Source: Flavobacterium aquariorum (GTDB lineage: Bacteria; Bacteroidota; Bacteroidia; Flavobacteriales; Flavobacteriaceae). Taken from it: a stretch of 64,000 nt of DNA. Positions within the stretch are counted from its first letter, which is position 1, and each line of letters opens with the position of its first letter. Made by a program: the position numbers and the translations under genes. The notes beneath the pieces were generated by a model. That model did no database searches. It saw only the letters and a program-made list of their open reading frames with translations, and was not told the DNA's origin. Shown here one piece after another: positions 9,990 through 18,099 of this stretch. Where the stretch lies: contig NZ_QKXH01000006.1 in assembly GCF_003254745.1 (NCBI RefSeq), positions 186,001-250,000 on the forward strand, written 5' to 3'.

Positions 9990-11270
9990 ATGGTAGAAAA
10001 ATTAATATCATTTTCATTAAAAAACAGATTACTCGTCTTGCTCGTTTCGGCCTGTTTATTTGCTTGGGGTGTTTATAGCGTGCAACAAAATCCCATTGAT
10101 GCCATTCCTGATTTGTCCGAAAATCAAGTAATTGTATTTACGGAGTGGATGGGAAGAAGTCCACAGGTTATTGAATCACAGGTAACTTATCCTTTAGTTT
10201 CTAATCTTCAGGGAATTCCAAAAGTTAAGAATATTCGTGGTGCTTCTATGTTTGGAATGAGCTTCGTATACATTGTTTTTGAGGACAATGTTGATATTTA
10301 TTGGGCAAGGACAAGGGTTTTGGAAAGACTTAATTACGCCCAACGTCTTTTGCCTCAAAATGTAGTTCCTACACTTGGACCTGACGGTACAGGTGTTGGT
10401 CACATTTTTTGGTATCATTTGGATGCTAATGGTATGGACTTGGGAGAACAAAGAGCCTTGCAGGATTGGTACGTGAAATTTGCATTGCAAACTGTTCCAG
10501 GGGTTGCTGAAGTGGCTTCTTTTGGAGGTTTTGAAAAACAATACCAATTGGTTTTGGATCCTTTGAAAATGCAATATTATAAAGTCACTATGATGGAAGT
10601 GATGAATGCCGTCAAAGCCAATAATAATGATGTGGGAGGACGGAAATTCGAAATGAGTGATATGTCATACATCATAAGGGGTTTGGGGTATATAAAAAAC
10701 ATAAAGGACGTAGAAGAAATTGCCATCAAAAATTACAATTCTATTCCGGTGCGGGTAAAAGATATCGGTTCCATTCAAATGGGAGGCGATTTGCGTTTGG
10801 GTATTTTTGATGAAAATGGCACAGGAGAAGTCGTTGGTGGTATCGTAGTTATGCGATACGGAGAAAATGCAGATAATGTCATAAAAGCGGTCAAAGCCAA
10901 AATGAAAGAAGTGGAGAAAGGACTACCCGAGGGCGTAACTTTTAAAACCTCTTATGACAGAAGCGAATTGATTGAGAAAGCAATTGAATCTGTCAAAGGA
11001 ACGCTAATCGAAGAAATGATTGCCGTTTCAATAGTGGTGTTGCTTTTTCTTTTTCATTGGCGAAGCGCATTAATTATCTTGATACAAATACCAATTTCGG
11101 TGGCGGTTGCCTTTATCTTCCTGCAGGCTTTTGGAATTTCTTCAAATATTATGTCGCTCACGGGAATTGCTTTAGCAATTGGTGTTTTGGTTGATGACGG
11201 AATTGTAATGGTAGAGAATGCGTATAGGACAATTTCTGAGAAACAGGAAGAAATGGATAATAACCAATAA
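9990..11270 (+). CDS. cusA: CusA-type heavy-metal RND efflux pump, N-terminal fragment (frameshifted)
   Basis: 426 codons covering the N-terminal 40 percent of a CusA/CzcA inner-membrane pump: first transmembrane helix, QQNPIDAIPDLSENQVIVFT, the porter domain, and the helices with GVLVDDGIVMVENAYR (proton-relay Asp pair). The frame closes at TAA 11268-11270 in the cytoplasmic loop, after EKQEEMDNNQ, where intact homologues continue. The rest of the pump follows in the +1 frame, so the locus looks like one pump gene broken by a single-base change. If the break is real, the exporter is probably inactive unless the halves assemble or ribosomes shift frame. It is co-transcribed with cusC and cusB. 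Confidence 0.85.
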   Translation: MVEKLISFSLKNRLLVLLVSACLFAWGVYSVQQNPIDAIPDLSENQVIVFTEWMGRSPQVIESQVTYPLVSNLQGIPKVKNIRGASMFGMSFVYIVFEDNVDIYWARTRVLERLNYAQRLLPQNVVPTLGPDGTGVGHIFWYHLDANGMDLGEQRALQDWYVKFALQTVPGVAEVASFGGFEKQYQLVLDPLKMQYYKVTMMEVMNAVKANNNDVGGRKFEMSDMSYIIRGLGYIKNIKDVEEIAIKNYNSIPVRVKDIGSIQMGGDLRLGIFDENGTGEVVGGIVVMRYGENADNVIKAVKAKMKEVEKGLPEGVTFKTSYDRSELIEKAIESVKGTLIEEMIAVSIVVLLFLFHWRSALIILIQIPISVAVAFIFLQAFGISSNIMSLTGIALAIGVLVDDGIVMVENAYRTISEKQEEMDNNQ

Positions 11271-11280
11271 GTTACGTAAA

Positions 11281-13218
11281 ATGAAAGATAAACTGAAAAA
11301 TATATTCAAAAAAGAAAATGACCCGTTATCTTCCGATGAGAAACTGAAGCTAATTGAATCCTCTTCCAAATTGGTTGGACCGGGTGTTTTTTATTCGACA
11401 ATAATAGTAATTGCTTCATTTTTACCCGTATTCCTGCTTACGGGAATGGAGGGTAAATTGTTTAGTCCATTGGCTTGGACAAAATCTTTTATACTAATTG
11501 TGGATGCGTTTTTTGCGATTACACTTACTCCTGTGCTGATTAGTTTTTTACTTAAAGGCAAACTTCGTACAGAAAATAAAAATCCGATAAACAGAAAATT
11601 GGAAAGCATTTATACTCCAATTTTGACGCTTTGTTTAAAATGGAGAAAAACAGTTTTGGCAGTCAATATTGTGGCGCTGTTAATTGGTGTGTTAATGTTT
11701 ACAAGACTTGGTTCTGAATTTATGCCTCCGCTCGACGAAGGTTCTGTTTTATTTATGCCTGTAACATTGCCCGATGTGTCCAATTCTGAAGTGAAACGAA
11801 TTTTACAGGTTCAGGACCGATTGATAAAATCAATTCCCGAAGTGGCTCACGTTTTAGGAAAAGCAGGAAGAGCCAATACAGCAACGGACAACAGCCCCAT
11901 AAGTATGATTGAAACAATTATTTTGCTGAAGCCCCACAACGAATGGAGAGAAGGCAAAACAAAAGCGGATATTATAAATGATATAAACAATAAACTGCAA
12001 ATACCGGGAGTAACTAATGGATTTACACAGCCTATTATCAATCGTATCAATATGCTTTCGACAGGTATCAGAACCGATGTGGGAATAAAAATCTACGGGG
12101 AAAATTTAGACACCATTAATGCTTTATCACAAAAAATAAAAATGGCATTGGATGGAACTTCGGGAGTAAAAGACTTGTACGCTGAACCTATTACGGGCGG
12201 AAAATACATTGATATTGAACCCAAAAGAGAAGTTATTGGCAGATACGGACTAAGCATCGATGATATTAACAATGTAGTGGAAGCTTCAATTGGAGGTATG
12301 AAACTCACCACAACCATCGAGGGAAGACAGCGTTTTTCGGTAAACGCACGATATGCACAAGAATATCGAAGTAGTATTGAAGCCTTGAAAAAGCTACAAG
12401 TACAAACAATGGATTTTGGCCCAATTCCTTTGGAAACGGTTGCCGATGTAAAAATAAGCGATGGCCCGCCAATGATAAACAGCGAAAATGCAATGCTTCG
12501 TGGAAGTGTATTGTTTAATGTTCGTGACCGTGATTTAGGAAGTACCGTCAAAGAAGCACAGAAAAAACTGAATGAAATGATAACCAAAATGCCCAAAGGG
12601 TATTATGTGGAATGGAGCGGTCAATGGGAAAACCAAATCAGAGCCAACAAAACATTGGGTTTAATTCTGCCAATTGTTGTCGTGATTATTTTCCTCATTC
12701 TCTATTTCACTTATCATTCTATGAAAGAGGCTTTGATTACAATGATAACGGTTCCGTTTGCATTAATCGGGGGAGTTTTTATGGTGTATTTCTATGGGAT
12801 TAATTTATCGGTGGCTGTAGCAGTCGGTTTTATTGCTTTGTTTGGTTTGGCTGTCGAAACAGCTATGTTAATCACTATATATTTGAATGAAGCGATGAAC
12901 AAAATGGTCGAAAAACACGGTAACAGCAAAGAAACCCTAACAGAAGAAATAGTGAGAGAGTATATTATTGATGGTTCTGCCAAACGATTACGTCCAAAAC
13001 TGATGACAGTTTCTGTTTCATTATTTGGATTAATCCCCATTCTTTGGGCAACGGGAACAGGAGCAGATGTGATGCTCCCAATCACTGTTCCGCTCATAGG
13101 AGGAACAATTACTTCAACAATTTATGTATTATTAGTAACCCCGGTTGTTTTTGAGATGGTGAAACTTCACGAGTTAAGAACAAAAGGAAAAATTAGTCTC
13201 ATAGATGCAAAACATTAA
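11281..13218 (+). CDS. cusA: CusA-type heavy-metal RND efflux pump, C-terminal fragment
   Basis: Continuation of cusA in the +1 frame. The ATG at 11281 (MKDKLKNIF) is the first sensible start; an ATG at 11218 in the same frame lies inside the upstream coding region and adds non-homologous residues. The sequence resumes at LIESSSKLVGPGVFYST and carries RLGSEFMPPLDEGSVLFMP, TATDNSPISMIET and NRINMLSTGIRTDVG. These Met residues stand where CusA binds Cu(I)/Ag(I), so copper or silver is the likely substrate rather than zinc or cobalt. The 3' end overlaps cusC by 14 bases. No strong ribosome-binding site is visible before 11281. Confidence 0.85.
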   Translation: MKDKLKNIFKKENDPLSSDEKLKLIESSSKLVGPGVFYSTIIVIASFLPVFLLTGMEGKLFSPLAWTKSFILIVDAFFAITLTPVLISFLLKGKLRTENKNPINRKLESIYTPILTLCLKWRKTVLAVNIVALLIGVLMFTRLGSEFMPPLDEGSVLFMPVTLPDVSNSEVKRILQVQDRLIKSIPEVAHVLGKAGRANTATDNSPISMIETIILLKPHNEWREGKTKADIINDINNKLQIPGVTNGFTQPIINRINMLSTGIRTDVGIKIYGENLDTINALSQKIKMALDGTSGVKDLYAEPITGGKYIDIEPKREVIGRYGLSIDDINNVVEASIGGMKLTTTIEGRQRFSVNARYAQEYRSSIEALKKLQVQTMDFGPIPLETVADVKISDGPPMINSENAMLRGSVLFNVRDRDLGSTVKEAQKKLNEMITKMPKGYYVEWSGQWENQIRANKTLGLILPIVVVIIFLILYFTYHSMKEALITMITVPFALIGGVFMVYFYGINLSVAVAVGFIALFGLAVETAMLITIYLNEAMNKMVEKHGNSKETLTEEIVREYIIDGSAKRLRPKLMTVSVSLFGLIPILWATGTGADVMLPITVPLIGGTITSTIYVLLVTPVVFEMVKLHELRTKGKISLIDAKH

Positions 13219-14464
13219 ATTTTATATCGCCCTGAGTTGTTTGGTTTTAAGCTTTACAAATACTAAAGCCCAAACACTTACTTTGGATAATGTCTTGAGT
13301 ACCATCAAGACAAATAATCCCCAACTGAAAATGTACGATGCCGATATTCAGAGTATGGATGCTTCGGCCAAAGGAGCCAGAAGTTGGATGCCACCGCAAG
13401 TGGAAACGGGTTTCTTTATGACTCCGTACAATTCCAATCTATGGAAAGCCGACGAAATGGGGCCAGGAATGGGGAGTTATATGTTGGGAGTAACTCAAAT
13501 GATTCCGAATGCTTCTAAGCTAAATGCCAATGAAAATTTGATGAAAGCAATGTCATCAGTCGAAAGTGAAAATAAAAACTTCACGCTCAATCAATTAAAT
13601 GCATTGGCCAAAACCTATTATTATGAATGGATTATCATTAAGAAAAAAATAAAAATTGCCCAAGACAATCTTTTGCTTTTAGATTATATGATTAAGAGTA
13701 TGGAAATACGCTATCAATATAATATGGACAAATTGCCGTCCTATTACAAAGCGAAATCGCAATATGCCACTTTGCAAAGTATGATTGTGATGTTGGAAAA
13801 TGATGTATCACAGCGAAAATATATGCTCAATACATTAATGGCTCGTAATAAAAACGAGGATTTAGAAATTGATTCCAATTACGAGATTAAAGATTTCAAT
13901 CTCTTCGAAACCGATTTGTCTCCCTACATCAACAACCGTAGTGATATCAAAGCCATTGATAAAACCAAAGAAATCAACAACCTGAAAATAGAGGTTGAAA
14001 AAGTGGCAACCAGACCTGAATTTGGTGTAAAATACGACCATATGTTCGCTTTTGGCAATCAGCCACAACAATTTTCATTGATGGGAATGGTCACTATTCC
14101 AATGCCTTATTCAACCAAAATGAACAAAGCCAATATGGAAAGTTATCGCATCAAAAACGAAAGTTTGGATTGGCAAAAACAGATGATTGCGAACGAAGCA
14201 AGCGGTATGATAAAAGGAATGAATGCTGAGTTTTTGAACCTGAAAAAGCAATACCAAATTACGCAAGAAAATATTATTCCGGCTTTGAAACGAAATTATG
14301 ATACAGCTATTTTAGCTTGGCAAAATAACACCGGAGATTTATTTGTGGCATTAGAAGCTTGGGAAGCTATGAATATGACTCAAATTGATGCTTTAGACAA
14401 ATTAAAGTCGATTTTAGCTACACAAGTAGAAATAGAAAAACAACTTGAAATCGAAAAATTATGA
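13205..14464 (+). CDS. cusC: TolC-family outer-membrane channel of the Cus pump
   Basis: 419 residues with a signal peptide (cleaved near TKAQT) and the repeated long-helix pattern of TolC proteins (LTLDNVLSTIKTNNPQLKMYDADIQ in the first half; LKKQYQITQENIIPAL in the second). Met- and Tyr-rich stretches (GPGMGSYMLGVTQMIP, FSLMGMVTIPMPYS) fit a copper exit duct. It should form the outer-membrane trimer receiving metal from CusA/CusB. It overlaps cusA by 14 bases and the next adaptor by four (ATGA), so translation is coupled. The symbol is assigned by family and context. Confidence 0.8.
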   Translation: MQNIKFYIALSCLVLSFTNTKAQTLTLDNVLSTIKTNNPQLKMYDADIQSMDASAKGARSWMPPQVETGFFMTPYNSNLWKADEMGPGMGSYMLGVTQMIPNASKLNANENLMKAMSSVESENKNFTLNQLNALAKTYYYEWIIIKKKIKIAQDNLLLLDYMIKSMEIRYQYNMDKLPSYYKAKSQYATLQSMIVMLENDVSQRKYMLNTLMARNKNEDLEIDSNYEIKDFNLFETDLSPYINNRSDIKAIDKTKEINNLKIEVEKVATRPEFGVKYDHMFAFGNQPQQFSLMGMVTIPMPYSTKMNKANMESYRIKNESLDWQKQMIANEASGMIKGMNAEFLNLKKQYQITQENIIPALKRNYDTAILAWQNNTGDLFVALEAWEAMNMTQIDALDKLKSILATQVEIEKQLEIEKL

Positions 14465-15708
14465 ACAGATATTTAAAATTTGCAATACTATTTTTGGTCG
14501 TAGTTTTTATTGGAATTGCAATCTATTTCTTTGCAACAAAATCAGGAAAACATTCTGAAATGGAACATCAAAATGAGGTTTACACTTGCTCGATGCACCC
14601 TGAAGTTATCAAAGACAAACCGGGCAGTTGTCCTATTTGCGGAATGACTTTAGTAAAAAAAGTAACCGAAGACCATTCTGAAAAAAATGACTCTATCAAC
14701 GATCTTTTGAAACCTACTGATAGTTTTGTTGTGGGAAATTATCAAACCACAACGGTAAAAGACACAGTTATAAATAGCGAAATCAGTTTACCCGGAATAG
14801 TGAGTTACGATCCGAATTCATCTGTAAATATTTCAGCGAGAATAAGTGGTAGAATTGAAAAAATGTACGTCAACTATAAGTACCAAAAAGTAACCAAAGG
14901 ACAAAAAATATTTGAAATATACAGCCCTGAATTATTGAACGAACAGCAAAATTTTATCTATTTGATTTCCAATGACAGTCAAAACACATCGATTATTAAT
15001 TCCGCCAAGCAAAAATTATTACTTTATGGAATGTCCAATAATCAAGTTAACACATTGGCTTCCGCTAAAAAAGTGAATCCTGTAATCGTTATTTACAGTC
15101 CCGCTAACGGAATCATCACGGGAACCGAAAAGATGACTAGTTCTAGTGTTTCTCCTATGTCCAATACAAGTAGCAACACAGAAACTTTGGATATCAAACA
15201 GGGAAACTATATTAAAAAAGGGGAAGTTGTTTTCAAGTTAGCGAATACCGATAAAGTTTGGGGTATTTTCAATGTTTTGCAAGGTTACAATAGCCTTATT
15301 AAAATCAATCAGTCTATTGATATTTCTTCTGAATTGGATGAAAAGAATAGTATTTATTCAAAAATAAATTTTGTGGAAACACAGTTGAATCCAACTGATA
15401 AAACCAATAGGATTCGGGTGCATTTGAATAATTCAACTATAAAATTGCCCATTGGAACAAGATTACAGGGTGTTGTGCAATTAAATTCCACAAAGGGAAT
15501 TTGGTTGCAAAAACAAACTTTGGTTAGTTTGGGCAACAAAAAAGTTGTTTTTATAAAATTGGACAATGGCTTCAAAGCAACAGCAATACAAACGGGTATT
15601 GAAATTGATGATTTTGTTCAAATTATTGGAGGCGTTTCTGTGGGAGATACAATTGCTAAAAACGCACAATATTTAATTGACAGCGAAAGCTTCATTAAAA
15701 CCGAATAA
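14461..15708 (+). CDS. cusB: CusB-type RND periplasmic adaptor with HMBD domain
   Basis: 415 residues with an uncleaved N-terminal helix (about 6-26) serving as membrane anchor. An HMBD domain at about 38-66 reads YTCSMHPEVIKDKP then SCPICGMTL. The adaptor core follows: barrel-sandwich hybrid (SRISGRIEKMYVNYKYQ-like, then INIYSPELLNEQQNF-like stretch), helical hairpin and beta-barrel. It bridges CusA to CusC in the periplasm and the HMBD would pass Cu(I) to the pump, as CusF does in Escherichia coli. It starts within the cusC stop (ATGA) and lies two bases before a second adaptor gene, an arrangement that doubles the adaptor dose. Confidence 0.8.
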   Translation: MNRYLKFAILFLVVVFIGIAIYFFATKSGKHSEMEHQNEVYTCSMHPEVIKDKPGSCPICGMTLVKKVTEDHSEKNDSINDLLKPTDSFVVGNYQTTTVKDTVINSEISLPGIVSYDPNSSVNISARISGRIEKMYVNYKYQKVTKGQKIFEIYSPELLNEQQNFIYLISNDSQNTSIINSAKQKLLLYGMSNNQVNTLASAKKVNPVIVIYSPANGIITGTEKMTSSSVSPMSNTSSNTETLDIKQGNYIKKGEVVFKLANTDKVWGIFNVLQGYNSLIKINQSIDISSELDEKNSIYSKINFVETQLNPTDKTNRIRVHLNNSTIKLPIGTRLQGVVQLNSTKGIWLQKQTLVSLGNKKVVFIKLDNGFKATAIQTGIEIDDFVQIIGGVSVGDTIAKNAQYLIDSESFIKTE

Positions 15709-15710
15709 AG

Positions 15711-16928
15711 ATGAAGACATTAAAAATAATAACTTTACTATCAATACTACTTATGGTAATGATAGCTTGCAATTCGAAAAACAAGGAAGATCATAGTGGA
15801 CATAAAATGACTGATGAAACAACTTTCTACACTTGCTCGATGGATCCTCAGATAAAAGAAGACAAACCAGGCAAATGTCCCATTTGTCATATGCATTTAA
15901 CTCCCGTAAAACTCGATAAAACTAACTCAAATGAAATAAGTTTAAGCAAACAGCAAATCCGATTGGGTAATATTAGTCTTCAGTCTATTACAACATCCCA
16001 AAGTAGTGTAAACCAAAATTACACGGGTACTTTAGCTATAAATCAGGATAAAATCAATTCCGTTTCATCAAGAGCGATGGGGCGAATTGAAAAATTATTT
16101 TTCAAAACAGTTGGAGATTATGTTGCCAAAAACCAAGCGGTTTATCAATTATACAGTGAAGATATCGCCATAGCCAAACAGGATTATTTCACGGCATTCA
16201 AGCAACTGTCAATGCCAGGAGATTTTGGGAAAAACGCAAAAAACATGCTAGCCAGCGCGAAGCAAAAACTTCTTTTTTATGGTCTTACCAATGCCCAAAT
16301 TGAAAACATTAAAACCAATAAAGAGGTTTCACCAAATACCATATTTTACAGTTCTCATAGCGGAACAATTTCTGAAATTGTAGCTACAGAAGGAAGTTAT
16401 GTAATGGAAGGTTCGGGAATAATAAAAATCGCTGATTTAAACAGCCTTTGGTTAGAAACACAAGTAAACGTAAACTATGCCAAAAACCTTAAAATAGGTC
16501 AAAAAGCCAATGTTACTTTTAGTGATTTCCCAGATAAAACAATAAATACCCAAGTTGCCTTTATCAATCCTGAAATAAATCCAGATACCCGATTGCTGTT
16601 AATTCGAATGGAAATTCCAAATCAGGGTTTACAGTTAAAACCGGGAATGCAGGCGGTTGTAAAATTGACACAATCAAATGCTAAAGGACTTTTTATCCCG
16701 ATTGATGCAGTTATTCGAGAAGAAAACGCTTCCTATATTTGGGTTGAAAAAAGACCGGGAATATTTGAAAATGTTATGGTAGAAACAGGAATAGAAACCA
16801 ATGGAATGATTGAAATCAAATCCGATTTGGATCCGTCAAAAAAAGTAGTGATTACAGGTGCTTATGCCATAAACAGTGAATATAAATTCCGAAAAGGAAG
16901 TGACCCAATGGAGGGGATGAAAATGTAA
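15711..16928 (+). CDS. Second CusB-type periplasmic adaptor, lipoprotein with HMBD domain
   Basis: 405 residues. The lipobox VMIACN gives a lipidated Cys near residue 20. Residues about 38-66 are an HMBD (FYTCSMDPQIKEDKP then KCPICHMHL, with His replacing the usual Gly). The membrane-fusion core follows (SSRAMGRIEKLFFK, VYQLYSEDIAIAKQDYF, GLQLKPGMQAVVKL) and the C-terminus is Met-rich (DPMEGMKM). The sequence differs clearly from the preceding adaptor, so it is an old paralogue and not a recent copy. Two distinct adaptors beside one pump may form a mixed hexamer. It is the last gene before a 160-base gap. Confidence 0.8.
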   Translation: MKTLKIITLLSILLMVMIACNSKNKEDHSGHKMTDETTFYTCSMDPQIKEDKPGKCPICHMHLTPVKLDKTNSNEISLSKQQIRLGNISLQSITTSQSSVNQNYTGTLAINQDKINSVSSRAMGRIEKLFFKTVGDYVAKNQAVYQLYSEDIAIAKQDYFTAFKQLSMPGDFGKNAKNMLASAKQKLLFYGLTNAQIENIKTNKEVSPNTIFYSSHSGTISEIVATEGSYVMEGSGIIKIADLNSLWLETQVNVNYAKNLKIGQKANVTFSDFPDKTINTQVAFINPEINPDTRLLLIRMEIPNQGLQLKPGMQAVVKLTQSNAKGLFIPIDAVIREENASYIWVEKRPGIFENVMVETGIETNGMIEIKSDLDPSKKVVITGAYAINSEYKFRKGSDPMEGMKM

Positions 16929-17088
16929 AAATACTCATTGGGCATCGAAAATAATCAAGCTCTTAAAAAAGAGTAAAATGGTTGGGGAGAATTACATAAA
17001 TCAAAAAAATAATAGTATAACAATTTACAAAACAGTAAACTATATATTTATATAACAGAAAGTAATCTGTAAATTAAAATCCGATAAA

Positions 17089-17379
17089 ATGAAAAAAATA
17101 ATCTTTTCAGCCATAGTAATGGTATTTGTATTGGTTTCCTGTAACCAAAAAAACAAAGAAGCTTCAACGGATCATTCTAATATGATGAGCAACGATAGTA
17201 CAATGATGGATAATGACAGTATAACGATAAACGACAAAAACAGTACAATGAAAAATCATGAAAAAATGTATGCATGCCCAATGCACCCGGAAGTGCAAGG
17301 AAAACTGAATGACAAATGTTCAAAATGTGGGATGAAATTAACAGAACTTGTTCCTGAGAAAAAAGAAGAAAACAAATAA
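17089..17379 (+). CDS. Small HMBD lipoprotein
   Basis: A 96-residue lipoprotein with lipobox VLVSCN (Cys near 18), a Met/Asp/Ser-rich linker (NMMSNDSTMMDNDS) and one HMBD domain near the end: YACPMHPEVQ and KCSKCGMKL. It is probably anchored facing the periplasm and binds Cu(I) through the Cys pair and nearby Met residues. It stands alone between the Cus operon and the AraC regulator. It resembles the HMBD heads of the CusB proteins without the adaptor body, so a CusF-like chaperone role is the simplest guess. Confidence 0.75.
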   Translation: MKKIIFSAIVMVFVLVSCNQKNKEASTDHSNMMSNDSTMMDNDSITINDKNSTMKNHEKMYACPMHPEVQGKLNDKCSKCGMKLTELVPEKKEENK

Positions 17380-17460
17380 CACCTAATTTGGGGAAGAAAC
17401 TATAATTAACCTTGTTATGAACTTAGCAGGGTTAGTTTATATTAATTAAACCTGTTTACT

Positions 17461-18021
17461 ATGAAAATTTATATCAAAAATATGGTATGCGGCCGTTGTA
17501 AAATGGTAGTAAAGTCTGTATTTGAAAGTATGGGAATTAATCCTTTTTCAGTTGAGTTAGGGGAAGTTGAATTGAAAAGTGATATTAACGAAAATCAAAA
17601 AAGCGAATTGTTAAAAAAACTTCGTGCAATTGGCTTTGATTTAATTGACAATAAGAAAAGTAAAACAATCGATAAGATTAAAACATTGATTATTGATTTG
17701 GTTCAAAATAAAAACAATGATTTGAAAAGTAACTTATCCAGTTATATTTCACAAGAACTCCATCAAGACTATAACACCTTGAGTAATCTGTTTTCGGAAG
17801 TTGAAAATACTACTATAGAGAAGTATTTCATCAATCAGAAAATTGAGAAAGTAAAAGAATTGATTATTTATGATGAATTATCTTTAAGCCAAATTGCCTA
17901 CTCTTTAAATTATAGTACTGTTTCGCATTTGAGTAATCAATTCAAAAAAGTAACTGGCTTTTCGCCAACTTACTTCAAGAACATAAAAACCATTAAAAGA
18001 AAGCAAATAGAAGATTTGTAA
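17461..18021 (+). CDS. AraC-type regulator with HMA-like N-terminal domain
   Basis: 186 residues. The first 65 or so (MKIYIKNMVCGRCKMVVKS, then VELGEVELK and LKKLRAIGFDLID) have the length, alternation and CxxC position (Cys10 and Cys13) of a heavy-metal-associated domain. The C-terminal part (about 125-182) is an AraC double helix-turn-helix: LSLSQIAYSLNYSTVSHLSN then FKKVTGFSPTYFKN. The layout suggests a cytoplasmic regulator that binds Cu(I) directly. It lies just upstream of copA (79 bases) and probably controls it and the Cus genes. The AraC part is firm; metal sensing is inferred. Confidence 0.75.
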   Translation: MKIYIKNMVCGRCKMVVKSVFESMGINPFSVELGEVELKSDINENQKSELLKKLRAIGFDLIDNKKSKTIDKIKTLIIDLVQNKNNDLKSNLSSYISQELHQDYNTLSNLFSEVENTTIEKYFINQKIEKVKELIIYDELSLSQIAYSLNYSTVSHLSNQFKKVTGFSPTYFKNIKTIKRKQIEDL

Positions 18022-18099
18022 ATCTTGCATATCATACCCAAAATTGTGCAAATGCAAAAAACAATTATGATAGAAATTTGTATTAAAATAATATAGAAG

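Noticed and set aside
11218..11280. Start of the second cusA half at 11218
   Set aside because: The first 20 codons lie within the upstream reading frame and show no similarity to CusA; 11281 is the better start.
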